Shown: piece by piece, positions 26,522 to 36,431 of the stretch
Layout of the letters: every line of letters starts with the position of its first letter
Numbering within the stretch: position 1 is the first letter of the stretch
Position numbers and translations under genes: made by a program
Notes under the pieces: generated by a model
Told to the model about the DNA's origin: nothing
The model's database searches: none
Seen by the model: the letters and a program-made list of their open reading frames with translations, nothing else
Assembly (NCBI RefSeq): GCF_001687565.2
Contig: NZ_CP016534.2
Location: 1,492,501-1,556,500, forward strand
Source: Planococcus antarcticus DSM 14505
GTDB lineage: Bacteria; Bacillota; Bacilli; Bacillales_A; Planococcaceae
Reading direction: 5' to 3'
Length of the DNA: 64,000 bases

Positions 26522-26695
26522 GTGTTTAAACAAAAGATATGGAGCAAAATGGCTGCGACTCTTTCGGCGGAGGGAGACCCCGCAGGGAGCATAGCGGCTG
26601 AGGAGCTTTTGGCAACTGGCAATCGCGACGTGCTGTTGCACCAGTTGAATGACCCACTTCCTAAAGACCCAAAAGCGTAGCCATTTTGCAGAATA
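26522..26695 (+). repeat. Composite dispersed repeat (family 2 arms, family 1 interior)
   Basis: Outer arms GATATGGAGCAAAATGGCT and AGCCATTTTGCAGAATATC are inverted, as in family 2. The interior has GGCGGAGGGAGACCCCGCAGG and CGGCTGAGGAGC, as in family 1. The rest of the gap from pilD to maf (26310-26869) shows no gene. Confidence 0.7.
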
Positions 26696-26869
26696 TCAAC
26701 TCATTTATCGCAAATGACAATTATAAAAAGCTATACGCCGGGTTTAATATAAATCAACCCATCCAAATCTCATTTTTCAACCTCTCTAACTAAGCAAAAT
26801 TCATTTCTTGCCATTTGTTTACGTGTTTTTGCAGTGGTATGATTCTTGAAAAAAGGAGAGATTCTATAT

Positions 26870-27478
26870 ATGAAATTCACATCCGATTTCCCCATTATTT
26901 TAGCTTCGCAATCGCCGCGCCGCCAGGAACTGCTTGGCATGCTCGGTATAGATTTTGACGTTATCCCGAGTACCAAAGACGAACCCGATCCTGCGGAGTT
27001 CCAAACAGCACTCGGTTATGTACTAGCATGCGCTGCGCAAAAAGCACAGGAAGTAGCAATAGGTCACGAAGAGGCAGTTGTTATTGGTTCTGACACAATC
27101 GTTGTACTGGACGACGAGATTTTATTAAAACCGAAAAATAAAGAACAAGCAAAAAGCTATTTGCAAAAATTATCGGGCCGCACGCATCAAGTGGTCACTG
27201 CGGTGACGGTTGTGCAGGATGACAGCGAGCTATCATTCTATGAAACGGTCAAAGTAACATTTTTTGATTTGCCAGAGTCGTGGATCGATGCTTATGTCGA
27301 TACGGAAGATCCGTATGACAAAGCAGGAGCTTATGGCATTCAAACACTTTCTGGATTATTCGTTAAAGAAATACAAGGTGATTACAACGCAGTGGTCGGC
27401 TTGCCAGTTGCCGCATTGACGCAGAAACTCAACAATGCTGGATTTATTTCCTTGGAAGGGAGCGGTGTGCGATGCTGA
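26870..27478 (+). CDS. maf: Maf-type nucleoside triphosphate pyrophosphatase
   Basis: Maf proteins hydrolyse non-canonical or modified pyrimidine nucleotides such as dTTP/UTP derivatives; in B. subtilis Maf was also linked to septation. The ILASQSPRRQELL motif near the N-terminus, SDTIVVLDDEILLKP and the DPYDKAGAYGIQ motif are diagnostic. AAAGGAGAG lies just before the chosen ATG, giving 202 residues against 189 in B. subtilis; the extension is at the C-terminus. The stop overlaps the radC start by 7 nt. Confidence 0.96.
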   Translation: MKFTSDFPIILASQSPRRQELLGMLGIDFDVIPSTKDEPDPAEFQTALGYVLACAAQKAQEVAIGHEEAVVIGSDTIVVLDDEILLKPKNKEQAKSYLQKLSGRTHQVVTAVTVVQDDSELSFYETVKVTFFDLPESWIDAYVDTEDPYDKAGAYGIQTLSGLFVKEIQGDYNAVVGLPVAALTQKLNNAGFISLEGSGVRC

Positions 27479-28164
27479 AGGAAGCACCGTTAATGATCCG
27501 TGACGTCCATATCGCTGACCGTCCCCGTGAACGCTTAGTGAATCAGGGGGCAGCAGCTTTGTCCAATCAAGAGTTGATTGCGATTTTGCTGCGCACCGGA
27601 AGCAAACAGGAGTCGGTGCTGCATTTAGCCAACCGCGTACTGACTCATTTCGAGCAAATTCAGGAAATGAAAAACGCCACCATCGAAGAGATGGTGGCGA
27701 TCAATGGCATCGGCCAGGCAAAAGCCGTTCAGCTGCTTGCGGCCGTTGAGCTGGGCCGCCGTTTGTCTTCGAAACAAACCGATACGAAATTCACCATCCG
27801 TTCTCCGAAAGATGCTGCTTCCTATTTAATGGCTGACATGACTTCACTTAAGCAAGAACATTTTGTTGTGCTATTTCTCAATATCAAAAACCAAGTGATG
27901 CATCGTCAAACTATTTTTGTCGGGAGCCTTAACGCCTCTATCGTTCATCCCCGTGAAATTTTTCGTGAAGCCGTGCGTCGTTCCTCTGCTTCGATCGTCT
28001 GTGCCCATAATCATCCTTCGGGCAATCCAGCGCCTTCGCCGGAAGACATCGAGGTGACAAAAAGGCTCGTCGAAGCCGGCAGTATCATCGGCATCGAACT
28101 GCTCGACCACGTCATCATTGGAGACCACCAATTCATTTCCCTGAAAGAAAAGGGGTTCATGTAG
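27472..28164 (+). CDS. radC: RadC-family JAB1/MPN-domain protein
   Basis: A 230-residue RadC protein. An N-terminal helix-hairpin-helix-like UPF0758 region (about residues 20-95) precedes the JAMM-like metal site CAHNHPSGNPAPSPED in the C-terminal domain. The early claim of a DNA-repair role is doubtful; function is unsettled. An internal Met eight codons in could be the true start. It keeps the maf-radC-mreB order of B. subtilis. Confidence 0.93.
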   Translation: MLKEAPLMIRDVHIADRPRERLVNQGAAALSNQELIAILLRTGSKQESVLHLANRVLTHFEQIQEMKNATIEEMVAINGIGQAKAVQLLAAVELGRRLSSKQTDTKFTIRSPKDAASYLMADMTSLKQEHFVVLFLNIKNQVMHRQTIFVGSLNASIVHPREIFREAVRRSSASIVCAHNHPSGNPAPSPEDIEVTKRLVEAGSIIGIELLDHVIIGDHQFISLKEKGFM

Positions 28165-28257
28165 CACTGTTTATTTTTTTTCTTTTCGTCTATAATGAGT
28201 GGTATTGTGCCAACGCAATTGCCGAATACCGGCTTGTTACAGAAAGGAAGAAAACCT

Positions 28258-29286
28258 GTGTTTGGATTTGGTCTAAAAGATATTGGAATTGATTTAGGTA
28301 CTGCAAATACATTGGTGTATATTAAAGGCAAGGGAATTGTTCTTCGCGAACCTTCCGTTGTCGTTAAAAATAAAAAGACCGGCGATATCGTAGCAGTCGG
28401 CAGCCAGGCCAAAAACATGATGGGGCGCACAGCGAACTCGATTATCGCTATTCGTCCGATGCGTGACGGCGTCATCGCCGATTACGATACGACTTTGACG
28501 ATGATTAAGCATTATCTTGTCGAGGCGTCCAAAGCGGTCGGCAGTAAATGGAAAAGTGGAACGGTCATGATCTGTGTCCCATACGGCATCACTTCGGTCG
28601 AACGGCGTGCCGTTTTGAATGCTGCTCGGGGAGCCGGTGCGGGAGAAGCGTTCACGATCGAAGAGCCTTTCGCAGCAGCAATCGGAGCAGATTTGCCGGT
28701 ATGGGAACCTATGGGCAGTATGGTCGTCGATATTGGAGGCGGAACGACTGAAGTAGCAGTCATTTCACTAGGCGGCATCGTTTCAAGCGAATCGATCCGT
28801 GTTGCCGGTGACTCATTGGATATGGAAATTACTCAGTATATCCGAAAAACCTATAATGTGTTGATTGGCGAACGGACAGCTGAAGCGCTGAAACTCGGCA
28901 TCGGTTCTGCGCGCATCATGGAGCCGTCTGAACGGGGCATCACCATGGAAATCCGCGGACGCGACTTGTTGACGGGGTTCCCGAAAACACTGGAAATCAC
29001 TTCCGAGGAAATTGCAGAAGCCTTTAGTGAATCGGTCGCCGCGATTGTAGCAGGCGTCAAAGCGACGCTCGAACAGACGCCGCCGGAGTTAAGCGCAGAC
29101 GTTATGGAAAACGGAATCGTTCTGACTGGTGGAGGCGCTTTGCTGAAGAACCTCGACCGTGTCATTTCAGCTGAAACGTCTATGCCCGTGTTCATTGCTG
29201 ACAATCCATTGGACTGTGTGGCACTCGGCACAGGCAAAGCGTTGGAGAATATGGACCAATTCCGCCGCCAATTATCAATCAAATAA
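28258..29286 (+). CDS. mreB: Rod-shape-determining actin homologue MreB
   Basis: MreB forms membrane-bound filaments that guide lateral wall synthesis. The GTG start after AGAAAGGAAG gives [17 protein letters not shown], 342 residues, matching B. subtilis MreB. The phosphate-1 motif [10 protein letters not shown], phosphate-2 [18 protein letters not shown] and adenosine motif [12 protein letters not shown] are present. A TATAAT at 28191-28196 marks a probable promoter between radC and mreB, with only a weak -35 (TGTTTA). It heads mreB-mreC-mreD-minC-minD. Confidence 0.98.
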   Translation: MFGFGLKDIGIDLGTANTLVYIKGKGIVLREPSVVVKNKKTGDIVAVGSQAKNMMGRTANSIIAIRPMRDGVIADYDTTLTMIKHYLVEASKAVGSKWKSGTVMICVPYGITSVERRAVLNAARGAGAGEAFTIEEPFAAAIGADLPVWEPMGSMVVDIGGGTTEVAVISLGGIVSSESIRVAGDSLDMEITQYIRKTYNVLIGERTAEALKLGIGSARIMEPSERGITMEIRGRDLLTGFPKTLEITSEEIAEAFSESVAAIVAGVKATLEQTPPELSADVMENGIVLTGGGALLKNLDRVISAETSMPVFIADNPLDCVALGTGKALENMDQFRRQLSIK

Positions 29287-29299
29287 GGAGGATGGCGAT

Positions 29300-30184
29300 A
29301 TGCCACAGCTTTTAACAAACAAGCGGCTGATTTTGCTGCTGTTGGGTGTCATCCTGCTCGTTGCACTGATTTCTTTTTCGCTCCGCGATCGCGACAATGT
29401 ATCGCTTCCGGAACAAATCATAAAAGATGCTGTCGGAGCCGGGCAGTCGGTATTTTCACGTCCTGCTCATTTTGTCACTGGAATTTTCGATAATGTCGAT
29501 TCATTGCTGAATACATTTGAAGAAAACCAACATCTGAAAACGCGCTTAGAAGAATTTGCAGGCGTGCAGGCTGAAGTCAAGGACTTGCGTTCTGAAAATG
29601 AGGAATTAAAAACAATCGTCGGAAAAGAAGAAGACCTGCGCGATTACAACCCGATCCAAGCGACCGTTATCGCACGGAATCCGGATCAATGGGAAGAAAA
29701 AATTATTTTGAACCGCGGTACCAACCAGGGTGTGGCAGCAAATATGGCCGTCATGACCGCCAGCGGCCTAATTGGCAAAGTAACACTGACAACGCCGACC
29801 ACTTCAACTGTCGAATTGATTTCCACGCTGAACCCGAATTACCGCGTCTCAGCGATGGTCGTTGGCGGAGATAAAGACGTTTTTGGTCTAATCGAAGGCT
29901 ATGATGCGGAGCGTCGCGAGCTTTTGCTCAAGCGGATTGACGCCGATATCGAGCTGAAGGAAGGCGACCAGGTCGTGTCAAGTGGACTCGGCGGCATTTT
30001 TCCAAAAGGCATTTTGATCGGCTCTATTACGGAAATCACCATTGATGAGTTTGGGTTAACCAAACTTGCCTATATCAAGCCAGCAGCCGACTTTTCCTTA
30101 CTGGATCATGTCATCATCGCTGACCGTGTAATGCCAGAAGTGGACGGTGAAGACAATGGCATGACAGGAGACGATGAATCATGA
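29300..30184 (+). CDS. mreC: Rod-shape-determining protein MreC
   Basis: A bitopic protein that links cytoplasmic MreB to wall synthases. The ATG after AAGGAGG gives 294 residues. A membrane helix lies at about 9-27, a coiled coil at about 65-105 (ENQHLKTRLEEF through SENEELKTIVGKEE), and then the paired beta-barrel domains with VIARNPDQWEEKIILNRG and VVSSGLGGIFPKGILIG. The stop overlaps the mreD start by 4 nt. Confidence 0.97.
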   Translation: MPQLLTNKRLILLLLGVILLVALISFSLRDRDNVSLPEQIIKDAVGAGQSVFSRPAHFVTGIFDNVDSLLNTFEENQHLKTRLEEFAGVQAEVKDLRSENEELKTIVGKEEDLRDYNPIQATVIARNPDQWEEKIILNRGTNQGVAANMAVMTASGLIGKVTLTTPTTSTVELISTLNPNYRVSAMVVGGDKDVFGLIEGYDAERRELLLKRIDADIELKEGDQVVSSGLGGIFPKGILIGSITEITIDEFGLTKLAYIKPAADFSLLDHVIIADRVMPEVDGEDNGMTGDDES

Positions 30185-30711
30185 TCCGTTTCCTCATTCC
30201 GTTGATCTGCCTCGTCCTGTTTTTCATGGAACCGGTTTTCGGTCTTTTTTCACCGCTGAATATCGGTGGAGAATTGAATTACATCGTGCCGCGTTTCCTT
30301 ATTATGTTCCTGATTTTTCTAACGCTTTACTATGATGTGAAACACGCCATGTTCTATGGATTATTTTTCGGACTCTTGTATGATGTCTTTTACATTGATA
30401 TTATTGGATTATATTCTTTTTTGTACCCAGCCATTTGTCTGGCTGCAGCGTTTGTATTCAAACGGATTCCTCGGAATTTGTTGACAGCGACGCTGTTGAC
30501 GCTCGCTTTATTGGTAATTTTTGAATTTCTGCTTTACCAGTTTTTCCTGCTGATTTCATTGACGGGAATGCCGCTTGGCACATTTTTATTGACCCGGCTT
30601 TGGCCGACGATGGTCGCCAATTCAATTTTTTTGGTGATGCTCGGATGGGTGTTCAAGTCGGTGATGGTTACGCAGCTGTCGGAACGTGACAATAAAATAG
30701 GGTTATATTAA
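30181..30711 (+). CDS. mreD: Rod-shape-determining membrane protein MreD
   Basis: A 176-residue protein with five or six membrane segments, matching MreD. The start overlaps the mreC stop (ATGA) and its stop shares a base with the minC start, showing continuous translation. Few conserved residues exist in this family, so the call rests on topology, length and position. Confidence 0.92.
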   Translation: MIRFLIPLICLVLFFMEPVFGLFSPLNIGGELNYIVPRFLIMFLIFLTLYYDVKHAMFYGLFFGLLYDVFYIDIIGLYSFLYPAICLAAAFVFKRIPRNLLTATLLTLALLVIFEFLLYQFFLLISLTGMPLGTFLLTRLWPTMVANSIFLVMLGWVFKSVMVTQLSERDNKIGLY

Positions 30712-31400
30712 TGAAAGCGCAGGTGACACATTTTTTGAAGAATCTCGTTACGATTAAAGGGAAAAATAAAGGACTTGTGCTGTATCTCGATGACCAATGT
30801 GCTTACACGGATCTATTGGCCGAGTTGAAAGAAAAGGTGTCGGATCCTGCGCTTGACAGTGATACCGAAGTGACGGTACATCTGAATAAACGCTATTGCA
30901 CCGACAGCCAGATTCAAGAACTGAGCGAAGTGGTCACAACCAATCCTCATTTGAATGTCATAGCGACCACCAGCGACATCCTGACAGTTGAAGAAAGCGA
31001 TCAGATGATCCGCGAACGCCAGTCGGAAACTTACGTCGGCATTGTAAGGTCCGGACAGGTCATCAAAGCTGAAGGCGACCTGGTCGTCATCGGTGATGTC
31101 AACCCCAACGGTCGCGTAGAAGCAGGCGGCAGCGTTTACGTGCTGGGCCGGCTAAAAGGCGCGGCGCATGCCGGAACAAAAGGCAATCGCGACGCAGTCA
31201 TCGCGGCATCGTGGCTAGAAGCGACGCAATTGAAGATCGACGACGAATTGGAAACGATGACGGACGAATTGTCCAGTTTATCAGAGCAACCGGAAATGGA
31301 ATGTGCTTATTTACATACAAACGGCACGATTATCATCGACCGTTTGCAGGAATTGCGGTTTATCCGTCCGCAAATTTCAACGTTTAAAGGAGGAAGCTAG
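30711..31400 (+). CDS. minC: Septum site-determining protein MinC
   Basis: MinC inhibits FtsZ assembly away from midcell, recruited by MinD. The 229-residue protein has the N-terminal FtsZ-interacting domain (about 1-100) and the C-terminal right-handed beta-helix starting at IRSGQVIKAEGDLVVIGDVN, with GRVEAGGSVYVLGRLKGAAHAG as the conserved dimer and MinD-binding region. It begins at the last base of mreD and is followed by minD after 1 nt. Confidence 0.95.
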   Translation: MKAQVTHFLKNLVTIKGKNKGLVLYLDDQCAYTDLLAELKEKVSDPALDSDTEVTVHLNKRYCTDSQIQELSEVVTTNPHLNVIATTSDILTVEESDQMIRERQSETYVGIVRSGQVIKAEGDLVVIGDVNPNGRVEAGGSVYVLGRLKGAAHAGTKGNRDAVIAASWLEATQLKIDDELETMTDELSSLSEQPEMECAYLHTNGTIIIDRLQELRFIRPQISTFKGGS

Positions 31401-31401
31401 T

Positions 31402-32202
31402 GTGGGAGAAGCTATCGTAATTACATCAGGCAAGGGAGGCGTCGGTAAAACGACGACAACCGCCAACCTCGGCACTGCATTGGCTCTTCAAGGGAAAAAA
31501 GTATGCTTGATCGACACCGACATCGGATTGCGTAACCTCGACGTCATCTTGGGTCTGGAAAATCGCATCATCTATGATTTGATTGACGTGCTAGAAGGCC
31601 GCTGTAAAGTTCACCAGGCACTTGTTAAAGACAAGCGTTTTGAAGACATGCTGTATTTGTTGCCGGCTGCACAAACGGCCGACAAAAACGATGTCAATCC
31701 GGAACAGATGAAGGAATTGGTGACGGAACTGAAGAAAGACTATGATTTCGTCATCATCGATTGCCCGGCCGGAATCGAGCAGGGTTATAAAAATGCTGTA
31801 GCTGGCGCTGATCATGCGATTGTCGTAACGACGCCGGAAATTTCGGCTGTCCGTGACGCTGACCGCATCATCGGTTTGCTTGAGCTAGAAGAGAACATCG
31901 ACGCACCGCGTCTAATTATCAACCGCATCCGCCCGCATTTGATGAAAGCGGGAGAAGCGCTGGATATCAATGAAATCACCACTCATTTATCGATCGACTT
32001 GTTGGGCATTATTGCAGACGATGAACGCGTCATCTCGAGCTCAAACAAAGGTGAACCGATCGTCATGGACCCATCCAATCCTGCTGCACTCGGCTACCGC
32101 AATATTGCGCGCCGCCTGCTAGGGGAATCAGTTCCATTGATGAGTATGGAAAAAGCACCACCAAGCCTGTTTACAAAAATCAAAGCCGTTTTCACGAAAT
32201 AA
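31402..32202 (+). CDS. minD: Septum site-determining ATPase MinD
   Basis: A 266-residue deviant Walker A ATPase. The GTG start after AAAGGAGG gives MGEAIVITSGKGGVGKTTTT, with the signature lysine of the KGGVGKTT loop. DTDIGLRNLDVILG and DFVIIDCPAGIEQG follow. The C-terminal MEKAPPSLFTKIKAVFTK is a membrane-targeting amphipathic helix. In B. subtilis spoIVFA and spoIVFB come next; here a terminator and a NERD gene do. Confidence 0.98.
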   Translation: MGEAIVITSGKGGVGKTTTTANLGTALALQGKKVCLIDTDIGLRNLDVILGLENRIIYDLIDVLEGRCKVHQALVKDKRFEDMLYLLPAAQTADKNDVNPEQMKELVTELKKDYDFVIIDCPAGIEQGYKNAVAGADHAIVVTTPEISAVRDADRIIGLLELEENIDAPRLIINRIRPHLMKAGEALDINEITTHLSIDLLGIIADDERVISSSNKGEPIVMDPSNPAALGYRNIARRLLGESVPLMSMEKAPPSLFTKIKAVFTK

Positions 32203-32210
32203 AATCATTC

Positions 32211-32241
32211 TAGCCTCCGCTTCTAAAGCGGGGGCTTTTTT
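32211..32241 (+). terminator. Terminator after minD
   Basis: AGCCTCCGCTT..AAGCGGGGGCT with TTTTTT ends the mre-min operon. Confidence 0.92.
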
Positions 32242-32262
32242 AAAACTTTGGGGAGGTGTAGA

Positions 32263-33201
32263 ATGAACGATTTTTTATTGGCAGGGATGGTTGCAGCAGA
32301 ACGGTTGCCTGTAGCGCATGAATCAAAGCAAGCTGTTTTGTCTGAGCTGAAAAATTCGTTAGCAGGTGAGAGCGGTGAGCAACGGACCGCTACTTTATTG
32401 AAAAGAGAACTGCATTTGTCAGGTCAAACCATTTTCTTAAGTGATGTTCATATACCTTATAAGGATGGCTCGGCACAAATCGATCTGTTAGTGGTTCATG
32501 CGGAATTTGTTTGTGTGTTGGAAGTGAAAAATATGGTCGGCGAGTTTTACTTTGATTCGGTGAATTTCCAGTTTCACCGAATCATCGAGGGCCGCAGGGA
32601 AGGGATGCGCAATCCGGAAGCGCAGCTCCACCGGGCAGTGCGTGCAGCCAGCGGATTTCTCGGCGTCCCGGTGCATGGTGTGATCGTCCTTGCAAGCCGG
32701 TCAGGGAAAGTGGTGGAAGCGCCCAAGCATTATCCTATCGTGTCGCTCGATTATCTGCCTTTTCATCTCGAACTTTTGGCGCAGGGCTCGAAGCTTTTCG
32801 ATGCAGCGGCACTGACTCTTAAACTGCAGGGGTTGCCGACGCGCAATTCCAACCGTTCTTGGCTCGAGCGGCATCGCATCACCTTGGATTCATTGCGCCT
32901 CGGCGTGACTTGTCCGACCTGCCGCAATTGTTCGTTGGAATGGCAAGAGCGCAAATGGAGCTGTGCTGCTTGCGGATTTTATTCGCGGGATGCACACGAA
33001 GTGACGCTCCAGGAATATGCGCTACTGTTCGGAAATGAACTCGACACGGGGGTAGCTTACCGACTGCTCGGCGTGAAAAATAAATACATTCTCTACCGGC
33101 TGCTGGAAAAGACAGCTCTTCATAGCGAAGTGCGTGGCAAGCGGAAAATTGTCGAGAACCGGGAGCTGCTGCGGAACTATTTCGGGCAAGTATATCGTTG
33201 A
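32263..33201 (+). CDS. NERD-domain protein with C-terminal zinc ribbon
   Basis: A 312-residue protein. The nuclease-related domain (about residues 35-150) has the core GEQRTATLLKREL helix, the AQIDLLVVHAEFVCVLEVKN strand pair with the D..E.K restriction-like triad, and a downstream NPEAQLHRAVRAASGF helix with the conserved Gln. A zinc ribbon CPTC..CAAC lies near residues 212-235. NERD proteins are suspected DNA-processing enzymes, but activity is poorly known. GGGAGG precedes the ATG. It occupies the slot of spoIVFA-spoIVFB, and its stop codon overlaps the first unit of a 21-bp tandem array. Confidence 0.82.
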   Translation: MNDFLLAGMVAAERLPVAHESKQAVLSELKNSLAGESGEQRTATLLKRELHLSGQTIFLSDVHIPYKDGSAQIDLLVVHAEFVCVLEVKNMVGEFYFDSVNFQFHRIIEGRREGMRNPEAQLHRAVRAASGFLGVPVHGVIVLASRSGKVVEAPKHYPIVSLDYLPFHLELLAQGSKLFDAAALTLKLQGLPTRNSNRSWLERHRITLDSLRLGVTCPTCRNCSLEWQERKWSCAACGFYSRDAHEVTLQEYALLFGNELDTGVAYRLLGVKNKYILYRLLEKTALHSEVRGKRKIVENRELLRNYFGQVYR

Positions 33202-33326
33202 CCGCACCTCACGAGCCGGTAACCGCACTTCAAACACCAAAGACCGCACCTCGCACCCAGATAACCGCACCTCAAACACCAAAGACCGCACCTCACACCC
33301 AAACAACCGCACCTCAACAAACAATC
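33201..33326 (+). repeat. Six tandem 21-bp units, core ACCGCACCTC
   Basis: Units start exactly at 33201, 33222, 33243, 33264, 33285 and 33306. The first 10 bp (ACCGCACCTC, one copy with T at position 8) are conserved and the last 11 bp vary; units 2 and 4 are nearly identical (AAACACCAAAG). All frames through it are open because the unit has no stop, so reading frames here are not evidence of genes. Confidence 0.92.
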
Positions 33327-33369
33327 AAACAAGCTCTCCGATCAATTTCTCGAAACGTGATATTCTCTA

Positions 33370-33399
33370 TTGACGTGACTAGTTCTGCCGTGGTATTAT
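33370..33399 (+). promoter_or_regulatory. SigA-type promoter for rplU-prp-rpmA
   Basis: TTGACG and TATTAT are separated by 18 nt, placing a start site near 33406, just before the L21 leader. Confidence 0.72.
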
Positions 33400-33411
33400 T
33401 TTAATGTTATG

Positions 33412-33509
33412 TTTGTAGCGCACCGTGCTACAACCGCTCGAATCAGGTTGCTTTAAGAATTCGCTCCGGCGAGTCACCTGAATAGGCGAGTCTTAATCTA
33501 AGAGGAGGT
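33412..33509 (+). ncRNA. Ribosomal protein L21 leader RNA
   Basis: The sequence from GTTTGTAGCGCACCGTGCTAC to the rplU Shine-Dalgarno contains nested inverted repeats (GTAGC..GCTAC; CAGGT..ACCTG; GACTCGCC-type pairing with GGCGAGTC). Position directly before rplU and this layout fit the L21 leader class found in Bacillota, thought to mediate autogenous control. The motif assignment is by eye. Confidence 0.75.
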
Positions 33510-33517
33510 GCAAGGAT

Positions 33518-33826
33518 ATGTACGCGATTATTGAAACTGGTGGAAAACAAATCAAAGTTGAAGCAGGCCAAGAAATCTATGTTGAGAAATTGACTGGAGA
33601 AGCTGGTGATGTTATTACATTTGATAAAGTTCTATTTGTAGGCGGAGATGATACTAAAGTGGGTGTTCCTTTTGTTAAAGGAGCTACTGTTACGGCTAAA
33701 GTTGTAAAAAGCGGCCGCGCTAAAAAGATCACAGTCTTCACATACAAAGCTAAAAAGAACTTCCATAAAAAACAAGGTCACCGTCAGCCATATACAAAAT
33801 TGACTGTCGATGCAATTAACCTGTAA
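33518..33826 (+). CDS. rplU: 50S ribosomal protein L21
   Basis: A 102-residue L21, the standard length. It opens [20 protein letters not shown] and has the signature [22 protein letters not shown] near the C-terminus. AGAGGAGGTG precedes the ATG. It is co-transcribed with prp and rpmA, as in most Bacillota. Confidence 0.99.
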   Translation: MYAIIETGGKQIKVEAGQEIYVEKLTGEAGDVITFDKVLFVGGDDTKVGVPFVKGATVTAKVVKSGRAKKITVFTYKAKKNFHKKQGHRQPYTKLTVDAINL

Positions 33827-33828
33827 GA

Positions 33829-34462
<634 letters not shown>

Positions 34463-34471
34463 TACAAAACG

Positions 34472-34500
34472 AAAAGGGCTGCTTTCGCAGTCCTTTTTCT
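34472..34500 (+). terminator. Terminator after rpmA
   Basis: AAAAGGGCTGC..GCAGTCCTTTT with a TTTC loop ends the rplU operon. Confidence 0.9.
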
Positions 34501-34608
34501 TTTGAAAATAATAGGGATAGTCTGCGCGGCAAGCTGAACACATTATTTTAGGAATTTCCTGCAAACTGTTGGTATACTAGAATAAGAAGTTGAATCGGGA
34601 CGTGACTT

Positions 34609-35124
34609 ATGGAAAAAACAATGACAGTGGCACAATCGCTTCGGCATGCGCGCCATGATTATTTAAATGAACTGCAATTGATCAAATTGAATTTGGATCT
34701 TGGCCGTCTTCAAGAGGCACAGGTGATAATTCGTTCGCATGCCGAAGCGGCTATGCATGCCAGCCGGTTGTCCGACATTGGGCTGCCGCTGACAGAGGAA
34801 TGGCTGTTGACTGCAAATTGGCGCTTTCCTGAATGCTGTTTTCATGTAGAGTGTCTGGCGGTTAAGGCGCCCTCGCATTTGGATGCGGCGTTTCGGCGTT
34901 TTCTGGAGAGTTTTGTGGAAACGGCCAAAGAACGCCTGGATTCATATCAGGCATTCCATGGCACAATTTTGTTGATTTCCACTACTGCATCTTTTGAAAT
35001 GAACATCACATGTCCGGGAAATTGGCTGAATTTGGAACTATCGGAAGCACCAGGATTTACGGTACGAAAAGAGTGCAGCGAAGACAGCACAATGATAGCT
35101 GTTCGTGCACAGATGGAGGGATAA
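34609..35124 (+). CDS. spo0B: Spo0B-like phosphotransferase-fold protein
   Basis: A 171-residue homologue of the sporulation phosphotransferase Spo0B by position (rpmA-spo0B-obg) and by the N-terminal helix [20 protein letters not shown]. In Spo0B the active His lies in an equivalent RHxxxN context. In B. subtilis Spo0B passes phosphate from Spo0F to Spo0A. The C-terminal half is divergent, with an ATPase-like fold only suggested. Other sporulation genes expected nearby are missing, so the role here may differ. A TATACT with upstream TG lies near 34573. The Shine-Dalgarno is weak. Confidence 0.78.
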   Translation: MEKTMTVAQSLRHARHDYLNELQLIKLNLDLGRLQEAQVIIRSHAEAAMHASRLSDIGLPLTEEWLLTANWRFPECCFHVECLAVKAPSHLDAAFRRFLESFVETAKERLDSYQAFHGTILLISTTASFEMNITCPGNWLNLELSEAPGFTVRKECSEDSTMIAVRAQMEG

Positions 35125-35125
35125 T

Positions 35126-36415
35126 ATGTTTGTCGATCACGTAAAAGTTTATGTTAGAGGTGGCGACGGCGGGGATGGCATGGTTGCATTCCGTCGCGAA
35201 AAATATGTACCGAACGGCGGACCTGCCGGCGGAGATGGCGGGAAAGGCGGAAATATCGTCTTTATCGTCGAAGAAGGATTGCGGACGCTGATGGATTTCC
35301 GTTACAAGCGGATTTTTAAAGCAGAGCGCGGAACACACGGCATGAGTTCTAATAAACACGGTGCCAAAGCCGAAGATACATTGATCAAAGTTCCACCGGG
35401 CACAGTTGTTAAAGACGTCGATTCAGGCGAAACGATTGCCGACTTGGTAGAGCATGGCCAAACTGCAGTCATCGCTAAAGGCGGACGCGGCGGACGCGGG
35501 AATTCCCGTTTCGCAACACCCGCAAACCCTGCACCGGAGCTTTCTGAAAAAGGCGAACCAGGCTTTGAACGCAATGTCATCTTGGAATTGAAAGTGTTGG
35601 CAGATGCCGGACTTGTTGGATTCCCAAGTGTCGGGAAATCGACGCTGTTGTCAGTCGTGTCAGCTGCCAAACCAAAAATCGCTGAATATCATTTCACAAC
35701 GATCGTTCCGAATCTCGGCATGGTCGAAACGGAAGACCAGCGCAGCTTTGTTATGGCCGATCTTCCAGGATTGATTGAAGGCGCACACGAAGGAATCGGC
35801 CTTGGCCATCAATTCCTGCGCCACATTGAACGGACGCGTGTCATTATCCACGTCATTGATATGTCCGGTCTTGAAGGACGCGACCCTTACGAAGATTATG
35901 TCACGATTAACGAAGAATTAAAGCAATACAATATGCGTTTGACAGAACGTCCGCAATTGATTGTAGCGAACAAAATGGATATGCCGGATTCTGAAGAGAA
36001 CCTAGCAAAATTCAGTGAAAAGCTGCCTGAGGATGCCCGTATTTTCCCAATCTCTGCATTGTCGCGCAAAGGCTTGAACAATTTATTGTTCGCGATTGCC
36101 GACGTCATTGAAGTGACCTCAGAGTTCCCATTGATTGATGATACGGAAGAAGATTCAGAAAGCACGGTCTTGTATAAACACGAAACCGATGCCGACGGCT
36201 TTAGTATTACGCGTGAGTCTGATGGAGCATTTGTATTGACCGGTTATGCGATTGAACGGATGTTCAAGATGACTGATTTCTCGCGTGAAGATTCGATTCG
36301 CAGATTTGCCCGCCAAATGCGCGGTATGGGAATTGACGATGCTCTTCGTGAACGCGGAGCGGAAAACGGCGACACAGTTCGCTTGCTTGAATTCGAATTC
36401 GAATTTATGGATTGA
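35126..36415 (+). CDS. obg: GTPase Obg (ribosome assembly)
   Basis: A 429-residue Obg. The glycine-rich N-terminal domain is clear ([34 protein letters not shown]). The G domain has the P loop [12 protein letters not shown]3 motif [12 protein letters not shown] and NKMD. The C-terminal OCT domain extends from about residue 350. Obg acts in late 50S assembly and links growth to ppGpp, and relA lies 17 kb downstream. The ATG after GGAGGG is preferred over a start inside the spo0B-like gene. Confidence 0.98.
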   Translation: MFVDHVKVYVRGGDGGDGMVAFRREKYVPNGGPAGGDGGKGGNIVFIVEEGLRTLMDFRYKRIFKAERGTHGMSSNKHGAKAEDTLIKVPPGTVVKDVDSGETIADLVEHGQTAVIAKGGRGGRGNSRFATPANPAPELSEKGEPGFERNVILELKVLADAGLVGFPSVGKSTLLSVVSAAKPKIAEYHFTTIVPNLGMVETEDQRSFVMADLPGLIEGAHEGIGLGHQFLRHIERTRVIIHVIDMSGLEGRDPYEDYVTINEELKQYNMRLTERPQLIVANKMDMPDSEENLAKFSEKLPEDARIFPISALSRKGLNNLLFAIADVIEVTSEFPLIDDTEEDSESTVLYKHETDADGFSITRESDGAFVLTGYAIERMFKMTDFSREDSIRRFARQMRGMGIDDALRERGAENGDTVRLLEFEFEFMD

Positions 36416-36431
36416 TGCGGAGGTAGCTTGA

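Noticed and set aside
26450..26680. 76-codon frame between pilD and maf
   Set aside because: It lies wholly in the composite dispersed repeat, with no Shine-Dalgarno.
33022..33404. Three frames on both strands with heptad-like peptide repeats
   Set aside because: They come from the 21-bp non-coding array (7 codons per unit) and the end of the NERD gene; no start signals.
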